Shown: positions 8,113 to 19,147 of the stretch, one piece after another
Position numbering within the stretch: position 1 is the stretch's first letter
How the letters are laid out: every line of letters starts with the position of its first letter
Source of the DNA: an uncultured Massilia sp.
GTDB lineage: Bacteria; Pseudomonadota; Gammaproteobacteria; Burkholderiales; Burkholderiaceae_D
Reading direction: 5' to 3'
Assembly (NCBI RefSeq): GCF_913773735.1
Contig: NZ_CAJYEB010000040.1
Span: 1 to 64,000 of the forward strand
Length of the DNA stretch: 64,000 bases
Notes under the pieces: model-generated
Told to the model about the DNA's origin: nothing
Database searches by the model: none
The model's input: only the letters and a program-made list of their open reading frames with translations
Translations under genes and position numbers: made by a program

Positions 8113-8801
8113 GGAGCGTCCTTCCATCCTCGTTCGTCGAACCAGTAAGTGCGGCGGTAGCGCCCCGCGACCTCGCGCGGGAACGGTTCCTGCCGCGAAA
8201 AGCCGGCGCTGCCGGCACGGCACGATGGATGCAGCGCCTGCGGCCGCCGCGCGACAATCTCGCGCAGCGGCCGGTTGTCGCGCCCCATCCGGAAAAACAT
8301 CGGCACCACCTCATCGGCCGCCAGGCCGTCGAGCCAGGCCGGGGAGCGGCACCACCAGGCCAGCGCGGTGACCGAAAAGCGCAGGTCGCGCGGCAGCGCG
8401 GCGCGGATGTCGGCCACCAGCGCGCGGTAGTCCTCGCGCTGCGACGGCCGGGCTTCCAGGTCGAGCTGCACCCAGCCCGACGTCGACGCGCGCGCCGCCC
8501 GCGCCATCGCATCGAGGATGGTGGCGCGCGCCATGCGCAGGCTGGCCGGCGGGCGCAGCACGTCGATCTCGACGTGCACCACCGGGATCACGCGCGTGCC
8601 CGCGGGCAGCCGGCGCGGCCGGGCGCCGGGACGCACCAGCACCCGGTCGCCGGCCAGCCAGACGTGGCGGTCGACCACGGCGACGGCGGCGCGCGAAAAG
8701 GCGGGGATGGTGGCGTCCTTCCACAGCCAGGCGATGGCGTCGGGAGGCGGAGCGAAGGCGGCAGGCAAGGTGGCGGCTGGCGAAACGTCGATGGCCGCCA
8801 T
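8109..8801 (-). CDS. DUF3142 domain protein
   Basis: A 230-residue protein starting at ATG 8801; a TTG at 8825 would add eight residues, and neither start has a clear ribosome site. The sequence (IAWLWKDATIPAFSRAAVAVVDRHVWLAGDRVLVRPG... IPVVHVEID... GWVQLDLEARPSQREDYRALVADIR... LRFSVTALAWWC) fits the DUF3142 family, which has a TIM-barrel-like layout with an acidic residue pair at LDLEA. Its activity is not known. It is the first gene of a two-gene unit with the 737-residue secreted protein. No clear signal peptide is present. Confidence 0.72.
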   Translation of the reverse strand: MAAIDVSPAATLPAAFAPPPDAIAWLWKDATIPAFSRAAVAVVDRHVWLAGDRVLVRPGARPRRLPAGTRVIPVVHVEIDVLRPPASLRMARATILDAMARAARASTSGWVQLDLEARPSQREDYRALVADIRAALPRDLRFSVTALAWWCRSPAWLDGLAADEVVPMFFRMGRDNRPLREIVARRPQALHPSCRAGSAGFSRQEPFPREVAGRYRRTYWFDERGWKDAP

Positions 8802-8859
8802 GGTAGCAAGGATCGGGGCGTGCAATGCTCACACATCGTTGCAGTGCGCGCAGAAACGA

Positions 8860-8883
8860 ACGACCCCGCCGGGGCGGGGTCGT
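8860..8883 (-). terminator. Hairpin downstream of mnmE
   Basis: Perfect 11-base arms (ACGACCCCGCC / GGCGGGGTCGT) with a two-base loop, 18 bases after the mnmE stop codon. On the minus strand it is followed by TTCGTTTC, a weak U-tract. Probable intrinsic terminator for mnmE. Confidence 0.6.
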
Positions 8884-8900
8884 CGCGGGGAGGCGATCGC

Positions 8901-10280
8901 TTACTTGCCGATGCAGAACCGGCTGAAGATCACCCCCAGCAGATCGTCCGGCGTGAACTGCCCGGTAATGCTGGACAGCTGGTCCTGCGCCAGGCGCAGC
9001 TCCTCGGCGAACAGGTCGAGCGACTGGTCGTCCTGCGCCGCGTGGCGGCCGGCCATGTCCAGGTGCTCGCGCGCGGCGCGCAGCGCGAGCAGGTGGCGTT
9101 CGCGCGCCAGGTACAGCGACTCGCCGGTCTGCTGCCAGCCGGCGATGCGCAGCAGTGCCGCGCGCAGCAATTCGATGCCGGTCTTCTCGTGCGCCGACAG
9201 GTAGATGTGGGTGGCGTCCGCGCTCTCGTCGACGCCCGGCTGGTGGCCGGACAGGTCGATCTTGTTCCAGACGCGCACCACCGGCACGCCGGCCGGGAAG
9301 GCGGCGACGATGTCCTCGTCGGCCTTGGCCGGGCCGAGGCTGGCGTCGAGCAGGTGCAGGATCACGTCGGCCTTGCCGACTTCTCCCCAGGTGCGTTCGA
9401 TGCCGATGCGCTCGACCACGTCGATGCCCTCGTCGATGGCGCGGATGCCGGCCGTGTCGACGATGTTCAGCGGGATGCCCTCGACCTGGATGGTCTCGCT
9501 GACCTTGTCGCGCGTGGTGCCGGCGATCGGCGTGACGATGGCCACGTCCGATCCGGCCAGCGCGTTCAGCAGCGAGGACTTGCCCACGTTCGGCTGGCCC
9601 ACCAGCACGACGTTCAGGCCCTCGCGCAGCAGCGCGCCCTGGGCGGCCTGGCGGAACACGGCGTCCAGCGCCGCGACGATGCCCGTCAGCTGGCCGCGCG
9701 CGTTGGATTTCTCGAGGAAGTCGATTTCCTCTTCCGGGAAGTCGAGCGTGGCCTCGACCAGCATGCGCAGGTCGATGGTCTTCTCGACCAGCGCGTGCAC
9801 GACCTTCGAGAAGGCGCCGGACAGCGATTGCGAGGCCGACTTCGCGGCGGCCTCGGTGGATGCGTCGATCAGGTCGGCGACGGCTTCGGCCTGGGCCAGG
9901 TCGAGCTTGTCGTTCAGGAAGGCGCGCCGGGTGAACTCGCCCGGCTCGGCCAGGCGCAGGCCGAGGTGAGCGCCCGCTTCCAGCACGCGCGCGAGCAGCA
10001 TGCGCAGCACGACGGGGCCGCCGTGGCCCTGCAGTTCCAGCACGTCCTCGCCGGTGTAGGAATGGGGTCCCTTGAAGTACAGGGCCAGGCCTTCGTCGAT
10101 GACGGTGCCATCCGCAGCCTTGAACGGCAGGTAGGTGGCGTGGCGCGGGGCGAGCGTCGTGCCCGGGAACAGGGCGTCGACCAGGGCGCCGAGCGCCTTG
10201 CCGGAAGCGCGCACCACGCCGATGCCGCCGCGGCCCGGGGCGGTGGCGATGGCGGCGATGGGGGAGGTGTCGAGTTTCAT
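8901..10280 (-). CDS. mnmE: tRNA-5-carboxymethylaminomethyl-2-thiouridine GTPase MnmE
   Basis: A 459-residue GTPase which, with MnmG, installs the (carboxymethyl)aminomethyl group on wobble U34 of several tRNAs. The N-terminal tetrahydrofolate-binding domain ([21 protein letters not shown]...) is followed by helices and a G domain (~225-375) with [14 protein letters not shown] (P-loop), GTTRD, DTAG and NKID. The C-terminus ends in FCIGK, the family C-I-G-K motif with the essential Cys. ATG at 10280 follows ATCTCCCC-type sequence without a strong ribosome site. It is the distal gene of the classic rpmH-rnpA-yidD-yidC-mnmE array, but a REP pair and a terminator separate it from yidC. Confidence 0.97.
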   Translation of the reverse strand: MKLDTSPIAAIATAPGRGGIGVVRASGKALGALVDALFPGTTLAPRHATYLPFKAADGTVIDEGLALYFKGPHSYTGEDVLELQGHGGPVVLRMLLARVLEAGAHLGLRLAEPGEFTRRAFLNDKLDLAQAEAVADLIDASTEAAAKSASQSLSGAFSKVVHALVEKTIDLRMLVEATLDFPEEEIDFLEKSNARGQLTGIVAALDAVFRQAAQGALLREGLNVVLVGQPNVGKSSLLNALAGSDVAIVTPIAGTTRDKVSETIQVEGIPLNIVDTAGIRAIDEGIDVVERIGIERTWGEVGKADVILHLLDASLGPAKADEDIVAAFPAGVPVVRVWNKIDLSGHQPGVDESADATHIYLSAHEKTGIELLRAALLRIAGWQQTGESLYLARERHLLALRAAREHLDMAGRHAAQDDQSLDLFAEELRLAQDQLSSITGQFTPDDLLGVIFSRFCIGK

Positions 10281-10305
10281 GGGGAGATTGTAGTCGATTG
10301 CTGCG

Positions 10306-10391
10306 GTCGCCCCGGCGCAGGCCGGGGTCCAATTTCTGCAAGCGCTGACGTAACGCGTGCAAGATTGGACCCCGGCCTGCGCCGGGGCGAC
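10306..10391. repeat. Inverted pair of REP-like elements between mnmE and yidC
   Basis: Two elements with perfect 28-base inverted arms (10306-10333 and 10364-10391) surround a 30-base spacer. Each arm itself holds a GC-rich palindrome of the type CCCCGGCGCAGGCCGGGG. The same family occurs at 16074-16156 and 37823-37925, each time as an inverted pair. Confidence 0.85.
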
Positions 10392-10408
10392 GGATCTTGT
10401 TCTTTCAA

Positions 10409-10436
10409 TAAAAAAAGCCCGTGCAGGCACGGGCTT
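10409..10436 (-). terminator. Intrinsic terminator of yidC
   Basis: On the minus strand, 10-base arms (AAGCCCGTGC / GCACGGGCTT) with a two-base loop are followed by a run of Ts. It lies about 20 bases after the yidC stop and should end the rpmH-to-yidC transcript before mnmE. Confidence 0.85.
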
Positions 10437-10456
10437 CCCTTCGACGCGCGGCGCGC

Positions 10457-12115
10457 TTACTTGGCCGGCGCGAACTTCTTGGTGATGACGTACTGCTGCG
10501 CCATCGAGATCAGGTTGTTGACCACCCAGTACAGCACCAGGCCGGACGGGAAGAACAGGAACACGACCGAGAACGCCAGCGGCATGAACAGCATCATCTT
10601 GGCCTGCATCGGATCGGCCGGCTGCGGGTTCAGCTTCTGGGTCACGAACATCGAGATCGCGTACAGGATCGGCAGGATGAAGTACGGGTCCGGCGCGGTC
10701 AGGTCGTGGATCCACAGCACCCACGGGGCGCCGCGCATCTCGACGGAAGCCAGCAGCACCCAGTACAGCGCCAGGAACACCGGCATCTGCACCAGGATCG
10801 GCAGGCAGCCGCCCAGCGGATTGATCTTCTCGGACTTGTACAGCTCCATCGTGGCCTGCTGCATCTTGACCGGATCGTTCTTGAAACGCTCGCGGATCGC
10901 CTGCATCTTCGGCGTCACGGTCTTCATCTTGGCCATGCTGCGGTAGCCGGCCGCCGACAGCGGGAAGAACAGCAGCTTGATCAGGATGGTCAGGGCGATG
11001 ATGGTCCAGCCCCAGTTGCCGGTCATCTTGTGCAGCTGGTCCATGGTCCAGAAAATCGGCTTGGCGATGATCGCCGCCCAGCCGTAGTCGCGCACCAGGT
11101 CCAGGCCCGGGGTCACGTTTTCCAGGATGTGCTGGACCTGCGGGCCCGAGTACAGGCGGCTCGCGTTCGAGATCGTCGCGCCCGGGGCCACGGTGCCCAG
11201 CGGCAGGATCTCGCCGATCGCGAACAGGTTGTTGCCCAGGCTCTTCGTGTAGATGTCACGCTGGACTTTTTCCGGCGCGATGAAGGCCGAGACGAAGAAG
11301 TGCTGCGAGATCGCGATCCAGCCGTCGGTGGCCTTGCTCGTGTGCTCGGCGCTGCCCTTGGCGATCTTCTCGAAGGTCAGCTTCTCGTAGTGGTTCTGCG
11401 AGGTCCACAGGGTCGGGCCCGTGTAGCTGCTGTTGAAGAAGGTGTCGCCTTCCGGCTTGCTGCCGTCGTGCTGCAGCTGCATGTACAGCGACGGCGAGAC
11501 CGGGGCCTGGGTCAGGTTGGTCACGTCGTGGCGCACGTCGATCACGTAGTCGTTGCGCTTGAACGTGAAGGTCTTGGTCAGGCGCACGCCGCCCTGCTCC
11601 GCGTCCAGCACGACCTGCACCTGGTTGTTGGCATCCAGCGTGCGCGCGCCCGGACGGACCGTGAACGGCGTGTTGTGGTTCGGCAGGACGCCGGCCGGGC
11701 TGGCGCCGGTCAGGCCGGTCTGGGCCAGGTAGACGCGCGCGCCGTTGTTCTGGAACAGCACCTGGTTCTTGGTCGGGTCGATCTTGTCGCGGTACTGCAG
11801 CAGTTCCAGGCGGCGGATGACGCCGCCGGCGGTGTCGATGTCGACCTTGTAGACGTCGGTGGTGACGGTGACGATCTGGGTCTGGACCGGCGCGGCGGGC
11901 GCGCCCGCGGCAGGGGCGGCGCCCGGCACGGTCGACGGCGTCGTCGCGGCCGGCAGGTCGTTCACCTTCGTCGGGGTCGGCGCGGTGGCGACCTTGGCCG
12001 GCGGCGCGGCCGAGAACATCGACTGCTTGCCGTTGGCCACCATCCAGTCGTTCCACAGGACGACCAGCGAGACGGCGAACACGATCCACAGGATGGTACG
12101 TTTATTGATTTCCAT
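10457..12115 (-). CDS. yidC: Membrane protein insertase YidC
   Basis: Inserts and folds inner-membrane proteins alone or with SecYEG. At 552 residues it has the Gram-negative layout: N-terminal membrane anchor ([20 protein letters not shown]), a Pro/Ala/Thr-rich linker (~35-75), the large periplasmic beta-sandwich domain (~80-330) and the C-terminal five-helix insertase core (~345-545, [19 protein letters not shown] to [18 protein letters not shown]). The conserved arginine of the hydrophilic groove is in the GYRSMAKMK loop. It lies nine bases after yidD. Transcription is likely from the rpmH promoter and stops at the hairpin 10409-10436. Confidence 0.97.
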   Translation of the reverse strand: MEINKRTILWIVFAVSLVVLWNDWMVANGKQSMFSAAPPAKVATAPTPTKVNDLPAATTPSTVPGAAPAAGAPAAPVQTQIVTVTTDVYKVDIDTAGGVIRRLELLQYRDKIDPTKNQVLFQNNGARVYLAQTGLTGASPAGVLPNHNTPFTVRPGARTLDANNQVQVVLDAEQGGVRLTKTFTFKRNDYVIDVRHDVTNLTQAPVSPSLYMQLQHDGSKPEGDTFFNSSYTGPTLWTSQNHYEKLTFEKIAKGSAEHTSKATDGWIAISQHFFVSAFIAPEKVQRDIYTKSLGNNLFAIGEILPLGTVAPGATISNASRLYSGPQVQHILENVTPGLDLVRDYGWAAIIAKPIFWTMDQLHKMTGNWGWTIIALTILIKLLFFPLSAAGYRSMAKMKTVTPKMQAIRERFKNDPVKMQQATMELYKSEKINPLGGCLPILVQMPVFLALYWVLLASVEMRGAPWVLWIHDLTAPDPYFILPILYAISMFVTQKLNPQPADPMQAKMMLFMPLAFSVVFLFFPSGLVLYWVVNNLISMAQQYVITKKFAPAK

Positions 12116-12124
12116 TGGTCTTAT

Positions 12125-12382
12125 TCAGGAATGCTTGCAACCGCAAGCGGTTGGTGGGGATTGCTCCCCGGGACGAGGCACCGGATCGACGCCGCCCGGA
12201 TGCCACGGGTGGCAACGGCAGACGCGGCGCATGGCCAGCCAGCTGCCGCGCGCCGCGCCATGGACCTTGACGGCTTCGATCGCGTAATTGGAGCAAGTCG
12301 GATAGAAACGGCAATTCTGCCCGAGCATCGGAGACACCATCAACTGGTAACCGCGCAACAGCCAGACGAGCAGCCGGTTCAT
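12125..12382 (-). CDS. yidD: Membrane protein insertion efficiency factor YidD
   Basis: An 85-residue protein of the YidD family (DUF37), with [29 protein letters not shown] and the conserved Cys-rich [15 protein letters not shown]. YidD is bound to the inner membrane through an amphipathic N-terminal helix and helps YidC-dependent insertion. Its start overlaps the rnpA stop by four bases (ATGA), which implies translational coupling. Length and motif are normal for the family. Confidence 0.96.
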   Translation of the reverse strand: MNRLLVWLLRGYQLMVSPMLGQNCRFYPTCSNYAIEAVKVHGAARGSWLAMRRVCRCHPWHPGGVDPVPRPGEQSPPTACGCKHS

Positions 12383-12837
12383 GACTGTCCCGGCGGCGTC
12401 TGGGTGGGCGGCGGCGCAGCCGGCACTGCCTGTGCCGCCGCCGCCGCGGGTACGGGCTTGCGCGCGCGCGGCGCCTGCGACGCGAACAGGCGCGCCAGTT
12501 CGGCGTGCAGCAGCGTCTTCAGGGCGGCATTGGTCGCCGGACCGGTCTTGGTATTGACCGGCCGCGCCAGGCGCACGATGCAGTCGAGCGCCGGCAGCTG
12601 CGCCGTGCGGAACAGTTCGCGCGTGATGCGCTTGATGGTGTTGCGCGTCACCGCGCGCGGCGCGAAACGCTTGGCCGCGACGACGCCCAGCCGCGCATGA
12701 GGCAGGGCATTCGGTCGCGTGTAGAGCACGAAATGCGCGGTTTTTTGCGAGGGGCGCAAACGAAAAACGGATGAAAACTCATCCGTTTTTACGATACGCC
12801 GAACGCGCGCGAAGTCGTGCGAACCTTCGCCAGTCAT
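12379..12837 (-). CDS. rnpA: Ribonuclease P protein component
   Basis: The protein subunit of RNase P, which binds the catalytic RNA and pre-tRNA leader. The 152-residue product has the family core: [42 protein letters not shown] (the RNR-type basic helix) and the acidic C-terminal part. It is longer than the ~120-residue norm because of an Ala/Pro-rich tail ([19 protein letters not shown]). A perfect terminator-like palindrome (12763-12790) lies in codons ~16-25. The gene lies 33 bases after rpmH and overlaps yidD by four bases. Confidence 0.95.
   Translation of the reverse strand: MTGEGSHDFARVRRIVKTDEFSSVFRLRPSQKTAHFVLYTRPNALPHARLGVVAAKRFAPRAVTRNTIKRITRELFRTAQLPALDCIVRLARPVNTKTGPATNAALKTLLHAELARLFASQAPRARKPVPAAAAAQAVPAAPPPTQTPPGQS
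12763..12790 (-). terminator. Terminator-like hairpin inside the rnpA coding sequence
   Basis: A perfect inverted repeat with 12-base arms (AAAAACGGATGA / TCATCCGTTTTT) and a four-base loop. Its outer bases form an A-run and T-run, so it looks like a bidirectional intrinsic terminator. It lies 47 bases inside rnpA, downstream of rpmH on the same transcript. It may end part of the transcripts to keep L34 in excess over RNase P protein. Confidence 0.55.
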
Positions 12838-12870
12838 GGGCTGACCGCGATCGACAGCGGCTTTGCCGGC

Positions 12871-13005
12871 TTAGACAGCCAGGCGCTTGCGGCCCTTGGC
12901 GCGGCGAGCGTTCAGGACTTGGCGGCCGCCACGGGTAGCCATGCGTGCGCGGAAGCCGTGCGTGCGCTTGCGACGGACGACGGAAGGTTGGTAAGTACGT
13001 TTCAT
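12871..13005 (-). CDS. rpmH: 50S ribosomal protein L34
   Basis: A 44-residue basic protein of the large ribosomal subunit: [20 protein letters not shown] then [23 protein letters not shown]. This matches the L34 family over its whole length. ATG at 13005; GAGACCACC upstream is a modest ribosome site. It is the first gene of the leftward rpmH-rnpA-yidD-yidC unit, and its promoter must lie in the 13006-13362 origin region. Confidence 0.98.
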   Translation of the reverse strand: MKRTYQPSVVRRKRTHGFRARMATRGGRQVLNARRAKGRKRLAV

Positions 13006-13303
13006 GGTGGTCTCGCTTAAAGCAAATTAGAATGCAAAATCGGTAACCTGCTGCACAGGAGCAGGTTGTGCGCCAATGACATTTCGCAGTTGTTAAGCCA
13101 GCGTCACGCCACAGCAGAGCTTGTCGCCCATGCGCGTGATATCGCTTTGATATTGCGTGCGGGCGGGGAACCCTGAATTAGACCCTATTCCGCATTCGAC
13201 TGTCAAGGCAACCGTTGTGTCAAGACAGCATTGGCAAGCCGGAAATGCGCTTGCCCGGCCTGTCCAGCCTGTTGAGATTTCGGTGGAAAAAGTACGTCGC
13301 GCC

Positions 13304-13312
13304 TGTGGATAA
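13304..13312 (-). promoter_or_regulatory. Perfect DnaA box
   Basis: TGTGGATAA, the reverse complement of the consensus TTATCCACA. It overlaps the predicted -35 of dnaA. Confidence 0.85.
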
Positions 13313-13334
13313 CTTGCGAGAACACAGGTAAAAT
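13306..13334 (+). promoter_or_regulatory. Predicted dnaA promoter
   Basis: TGGATA (13306-13311) and TAAAAT (13329-13334), spaced 17 bases, match the sigma-70 -35 and -10 boxes at four and five of six positions. The -10 lies about 28 bases before the dnaA start codon. The overlapping DnaA box suggests autorepression by DnaA. This is a pattern match only. Confidence 0.45.
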
Positions 13335-13362
13335 AGAGTGTTACGCTTAACTTAGTCGATGT

Positions 13363-14781
13363 ATGGATAACTTTTGGCAGACCTGTTCCAAGCAGTTGGA
13401 ACTCGAGCTGACGCCGCAGCAATATACCGCGTGGATCAAACCGCTGGTCGCCCTGGATTACGAGGACGGCAAGCTGCGCGTGGCCGCGCCGAACCGCTTC
13501 AAGCTCGACTGGGTCAAGACGCAATTTGCCAACCGCATCACCGAACTGGCTTCCCAGTACTGGGAGCGGCCGGTCGACGTCCTGTTCGTGCTCGACCCCA
13601 AGCTGACGGCGGCGCGCAAGCCCGCCCCCGCGCCGGCCCCTGCGCCGGCGGCGCCCTACATGGGCGGCGCGGTCGGCATCAATGCGGCCGCCGACAAGAC
13701 CGTGCCGGAAACCCCGGTGGTCACGCCGGACAACGTCATCGCCAACAACCCGCGCCGCGAGCAGAGCCGCGTCAACCCGGACCTGACGTTCGAGAACTTC
13801 GTGACCGGCAAGGCCAATCAGCTGGCGCGCGCCGCCGCGATCCAGGTCGCCAACAACCCGGGCGTGTCGTACAACCCGCTGTTTTTCTACGGCGGCGTGG
13901 GCCTCGGCAAGACCCACCTGATCCATGCGATCGGCAACCAGGTGATGGCCGACCAGCCGGGCGCGCGCATCCGCTACATCCACGCCGAGCAGTACGTGCG
14001 CGACGTCGTCACCGCCTACCAGCGCAAGGGCTTCGACGACTTCAAGCACTATTACCACTCGCTGGACATGCTGCTGATCGACGATATCCAGTTCTTCGGC
14101 GGCAAGAGCCGCACGCAGGAAGAGTTCTTCTATGCGTTCGAGGCGCTGATCGCCGCCAAGAAGCAGATCATCATCACGTCGGATACCTATCCGAAAGAGA
14201 TCACCGGCATGGACGACCGCCTGATCTCGCGCTTCGACTCGGGCCTGACGGTCGCGATCGAACCGCCGGAACTGGAAATGCGCGTGGCGATCCTGATGAA
14301 AAAGGCGGAGTCGGAAGGCGTCGTGCTGAACGACGACGTCGCCTTCTTCGTCGCCAAGCACCTGCGCTCCAACGTGCGCGAGCTCGAAGGCGCGCTGCGC
14401 AAGATCCTGGCCTACTCGCGCTTCCACGGCAAGGACATCACCATCGACGTGGTGAAGGAAGCGCTGAAGGACTTGCTGTCGGTGCAGAACCGCCAGATTT
14501 CGGTGGAAAACATCCAGAAGACCGTCGCCGACTTCTTCAACATCAAGGTCGCCGACATGTATTCGAAGCGCCGCCCCGCGAACATCGCGCGGCCGCGCCA
14601 GATCGCGATGTACCTGGCCAAGGAACTCACGCAAAAGAGCCTGCCGGAAATCGGCGAGCTGTTCGGCGGCCGCGACCATACGACGGTGCTGCATGCCGTC
14701 CGAAAAATTGCCCAGGACCGGGCCAAGAATGCCGAATGCAACCACGAGTTGCACGTGCTGGAACAGACGCTGAAGGGCTGA
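13363..14781 (+). CDS. dnaA: Chromosomal replication initiator DnaA
   Basis: The AAA+ initiator that binds DnaA boxes, opens oriC and loads the helicase. The 472-residue protein has the usual four domains: N-terminal interaction domain ([21 protein letters not shown]), a Pro/Ala-rich linker (~85-130), the AAA+ core with [10 protein letters not shown] (Walker A), LLIDDIQFF (Walker B) and SRFDSGL, and the C-terminal helix-turn-helix with the signature [15 protein letters not shown]. The start codon lies within a near-consensus DnaA box. It heads the dnaA-dnaN-gyrB array. Confidence 0.98.
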   Translation: MDNFWQTCSKQLELELTPQQYTAWIKPLVALDYEDGKLRVAAPNRFKLDWVKTQFANRITELASQYWERPVDVLFVLDPKLTAARKPAPAPAPAPAAPYMGGAVGINAAADKTVPETPVVTPDNVIANNPRREQSRVNPDLTFENFVTGKANQLARAAAIQVANNPGVSYNPLFFYGGVGLGKTHLIHAIGNQVMADQPGARIRYIHAEQYVRDVVTAYQRKGFDDFKHYYHSLDMLLIDDIQFFGGKSRTQEEFFYAFEALIAAKKQIIITSDTYPKEITGMDDRLISRFDSGLTVAIEPPELEMRVAILMKKAESEGVVLNDDVAFFVAKHLRSNVRELEGALRKILAYSRFHGKDITIDVVKEALKDLLSVQNRQISVENIQKTVADFFNIKVADMYSKRRPANIARPRQIAMYLAKELTQKSLPEIGELFGGRDHTTVLHAVRKIAQDRAKNAECNHELHVLEQTLKG

Positions 14782-14898
14782 TGCCGGAGCGGGAGGCTCC
14801 CCTGCTCCACCATTGGAATCGGAGGGTTTTTCCGTAGTGATTTCTGGCAAAATATTGCGCAAACAACATTTTCACCTATAAATACTACCGAGGATAAT

Positions 14899-16005
14899 AT
14901 GCAACTGGTCAAATCCACCCGAGACACGCTTCTCCGGCCACTGCAGATCGTGAGTGGTATTGTCGAGCGTCGGCATACCATGCCGATTCTGGCCAATATC
15001 CTCATCCGCAAGGACGGCGAAAGCGTCTCGTTCCTGTCGACCGACACCGAAGTGCAGATCACCACGCTGGCGAACATCGGTTCGGGTCCGGAAACCACCG
15101 GCACCACCGTCGCCGCCCGCAAGCTGCTGGACATCCTGCGCGCGCTGCCGGAATCCGGCGACGTCACGATGACCCTGCTGAACAAGCGCCTGACGGTGCA
15201 GAGCGGCAAGTCGCGCTTCGCCCTGCAGACGCTGGCGGCCGAGGAATTCCCGACCGTCGCCGTGGCCGACACGCACAACGCCACCGTCACCCTGCCGCAA
15301 AAGACGCTGAAGCACCTGTTCAACATGGTGCACTTCGCGATGGCCCAGCAGGACATCCGCTACTACCTGAACGGCCTGCTGCTGGTGCTGGACGGCAACA
15401 AGGTGATCGCCGTCGCCACCGACGGCCACCGCCTGGCGTTCGCCCAGGTGGAAGCCGAGCAGGAATTCGAGCGCCAGGAAGTCATCATCCCGCGCAAGAC
15501 CATCATCGAACTGCAGCGCCTGCTGGAAGAAAGCGACGACACGGTCCGCCTGGACATCGCCGCCTCGCAGGTGAAGCTGACCTTCGCCGACATCGAGCTG
15601 GTTTCGAAGCTGGTCGAGGGCAAGTTCCCGGATTACACGCGCGTGATCCCGAAGGGCTACAAGAACGATTTCACCATCGGCCGCGAAGAACTGCTGCGTT
15701 CGCTGCAGCGCGCCGCGATCATGACCAGCGACAAGTTCAAGGGCGTGCGCTGCCTGATCGCCCCGGGCTCGATGAAGATCAGCTCGACCAACGCCGACCA
15801 GGAAGAGGCGGTCGAGGAACTGGAAATCGACTACGGCGGCGACGCGATCGACATCGGCTTCAACGTCACCTACCTGCTGGACGTGCTGAACAACCTGAAG
15901 TGCGAGCAAGTGAACATCGCGCTGGGCGACTCGAACTCGTCGGCGCTGATGTCGATTCCGGACAACGGCGACTTCAAGTATGTCGTCATGCCGATGCGTA
16001 TTTAA
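14899..16005 (+). CDS. dnaN: DNA polymerase III subunit beta (sliding clamp)
   Basis: The ring-shaped processivity factor of DNA polymerase III. The 368-residue product matches the family length and shows the three-fold repeat: residues ~1-125 (VKSTRDTLLRPLQIVSGIVERRHTMPILAN), ~130-250 and ~255-368, ending PDNGDFKYVVMPMRI, whose last residues form part of the partner-binding pocket. The ATG follows ACCGAGGATAAT, a good ribosome site. The 117-base gap from dnaA has an AT-rich second half that may hold an extra promoter. Confidence 0.98.
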   Translation: MQLVKSTRDTLLRPLQIVSGIVERRHTMPILANILIRKDGESVSFLSTDTEVQITTLANIGSGPETTGTTVAARKLLDILRALPESGDVTMTLLNKRLTVQSGKSRFALQTLAAEEFPTVAVADTHNATVTLPQKTLKHLFNMVHFAMAQQDIRYYLNGLLLVLDGNKVIAVATDGHRLAFAQVEAEQEFERQEVIIPRKTIIELQRLLEESDDTVRLDIAASQVKLTFADIELVSKLVEGKFPDYTRVIPKGYKNDFTIGREELLRSLQRAAIMTSDKFKGVRCLIAPGSMKISSTNADQEEAVEELEIDYGGDAIDIGFNVTYLLDVLNNLKCEQVNIALGDSNSSALMSIPDNGDFKYVVMPMRI

Positions 16006-16073
16006 TTAGGGCAAAGCGCCCATATATTCGTCCTGTGCCGCGCAGGTTCTGGCGGCAGTGGTTGAGCGGGGAA

Positions 16074-16156
16074 CTTGGGTCCCCGCCTGCGCGGGGACGA
16101 CGGCTCGAAGGCCAGCGGCCCCTCCCCGTCGTTCCCGCGAAAGCGGGAACCCATGC
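16074..16156. repeat. Inverted pair of REP-like elements between dnaN and gyrB
   Basis: Element one (16074-16102, GGGTCCCCGCCTGCGCGGGG...) and element two (16127-16156, reverse complement of GGGTTCCCGCTTTCGCGGGA...) face each other across 24 bases. Each ends in ACGACG and contains its own GC palindrome. The rest of the 253-base dnaN-gyrB gap shows nothing else recognisable except the leader of gyrB. Confidence 0.85.
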
Positions 16157-16159
16157 TGA

Positions 16160-18763
<2,604 letters not shown>

Positions 18764-18782
18764 GTCGCGTGCGTACACAAGA

Positions 18783-18810
18783 ACGGCCCTCCTTGGAGGG
18801 CCGTTTTTTT
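18783..18810 (+). terminator. Intrinsic terminator of gyrB
   Basis: Ten-base arms (ACGGCCCTCC / GGAGGGCCGT) with a two-base loop are followed by seven Ts, 20 bases after the gyrB stop. Read on the minus strand it lacks a U-tract, so it mainly serves gyrB. Confidence 0.92.
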
Positions 18811-18819
18811 ATCTAGCAC

Positions 18820-19119
18820 TCAGTCGAAATGCTTGCACATCTTGCTGCAGGACTTGGCAAGCGCGGCTTGCATCCGCTCCGTTTCGACGACCTCTTCCTG
18901 CTCCAGCGCCTTCGCTTTCTGCGGATCGGTTTCCCGCCGCCTCTGTTCCTGGATGCTCCTGAGCTTCTGGACAAATTCCGGCTTCATCGACGCCGGTTCC
19001 TCGAAGGCCAGCGTGGTACAGCGGCGATAGCAGGCTTCCGCCTTGTCGGCGGCTTGCGCGTTCGCCTTCGAACAGCAAAAGACGGTACCCAGCAAGACAA
19101 TCCACATCAGGTTTTTCAT
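18820..19119 (-). CDS. Small secreted twin-CX3C protein
   Basis: A 99-residue protein of unknown function. ATG at 19119 was chosen because it opens a signal peptide (KNLMWIVLLGTVFCCSKANAQA), with AAGGCTGGA just upstream; an upstream ATG in the frame gives no signal. The mature part has CYRRC near residue 28 and CSKMC near residue 92, two C-x3-C pairs separated by a long charged helix (FVQKLRSIQEQRRRETDPQKAKALEQEEVVETERM). This is the layout of helical hairpins held by two disulfides. It lies 28 bases downstream of the helicase gene on the same strand. Confidence 0.65.
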   Translation of the reverse strand: MKNLMWIVLLGTVFCCSKANAQAADKAEACYRRCTTLAFEEPASMKPEFVQKLRSIQEQRRRETDPQKAKALEQEEVVETERMQAALAKSCSKMCKHFD

Positions 19120-19147
19120 TCCAGCCTTTCCTTGGTTGAATGGATGA

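Larger units (their letters stand above)
13006..13362. other. oriC: Probable replication origin and divergent rpmH/dnaA promoter region
   Basis: The 357-base gap between the divergent rpmH and dnaA genes is the standard place for oriC in many proteobacteria. One perfect DnaA box (TGTGGATAA, 13304-13312) and one with a single mismatch (TATGGATAA, 13362-13370, across the dnaA start codon) are visible. An 8-base inverted repeat (AACCTGCT/AGCAGGTT, 13045-13067) may belong to rpmH control. The region is A+T-richer than neighbouring genes, but no row of 13-mers was recognised. Few boxes are visible, so the functional origin might also extend into the dnaA-dnaN gap (14782-14898), whose last 60 bases are clearly AT-rich. 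Confidence 0.7.

Noticed and set aside
8901-10724. 607-codon frame extending mnmE upstream through the REP pair and into yidC
   Set aside because: The first ~148 codons are antisense or out of frame in yidC and in the repeats; MnmE starts with [19 protein letters not shown] at 10280.
14495-14510. A 16-base exact repeat (AGATTTCGGTGGAAAA) in the dnaA leader (13275-13290) and inside dnaA (14495-14510)
   Set aside because: In 64 kb one such same-strand match is expected by chance roughly once (about 2 billion position pairs against about 4.3 billion possible 16-mers). It has no palindromic or DnaA-box character.
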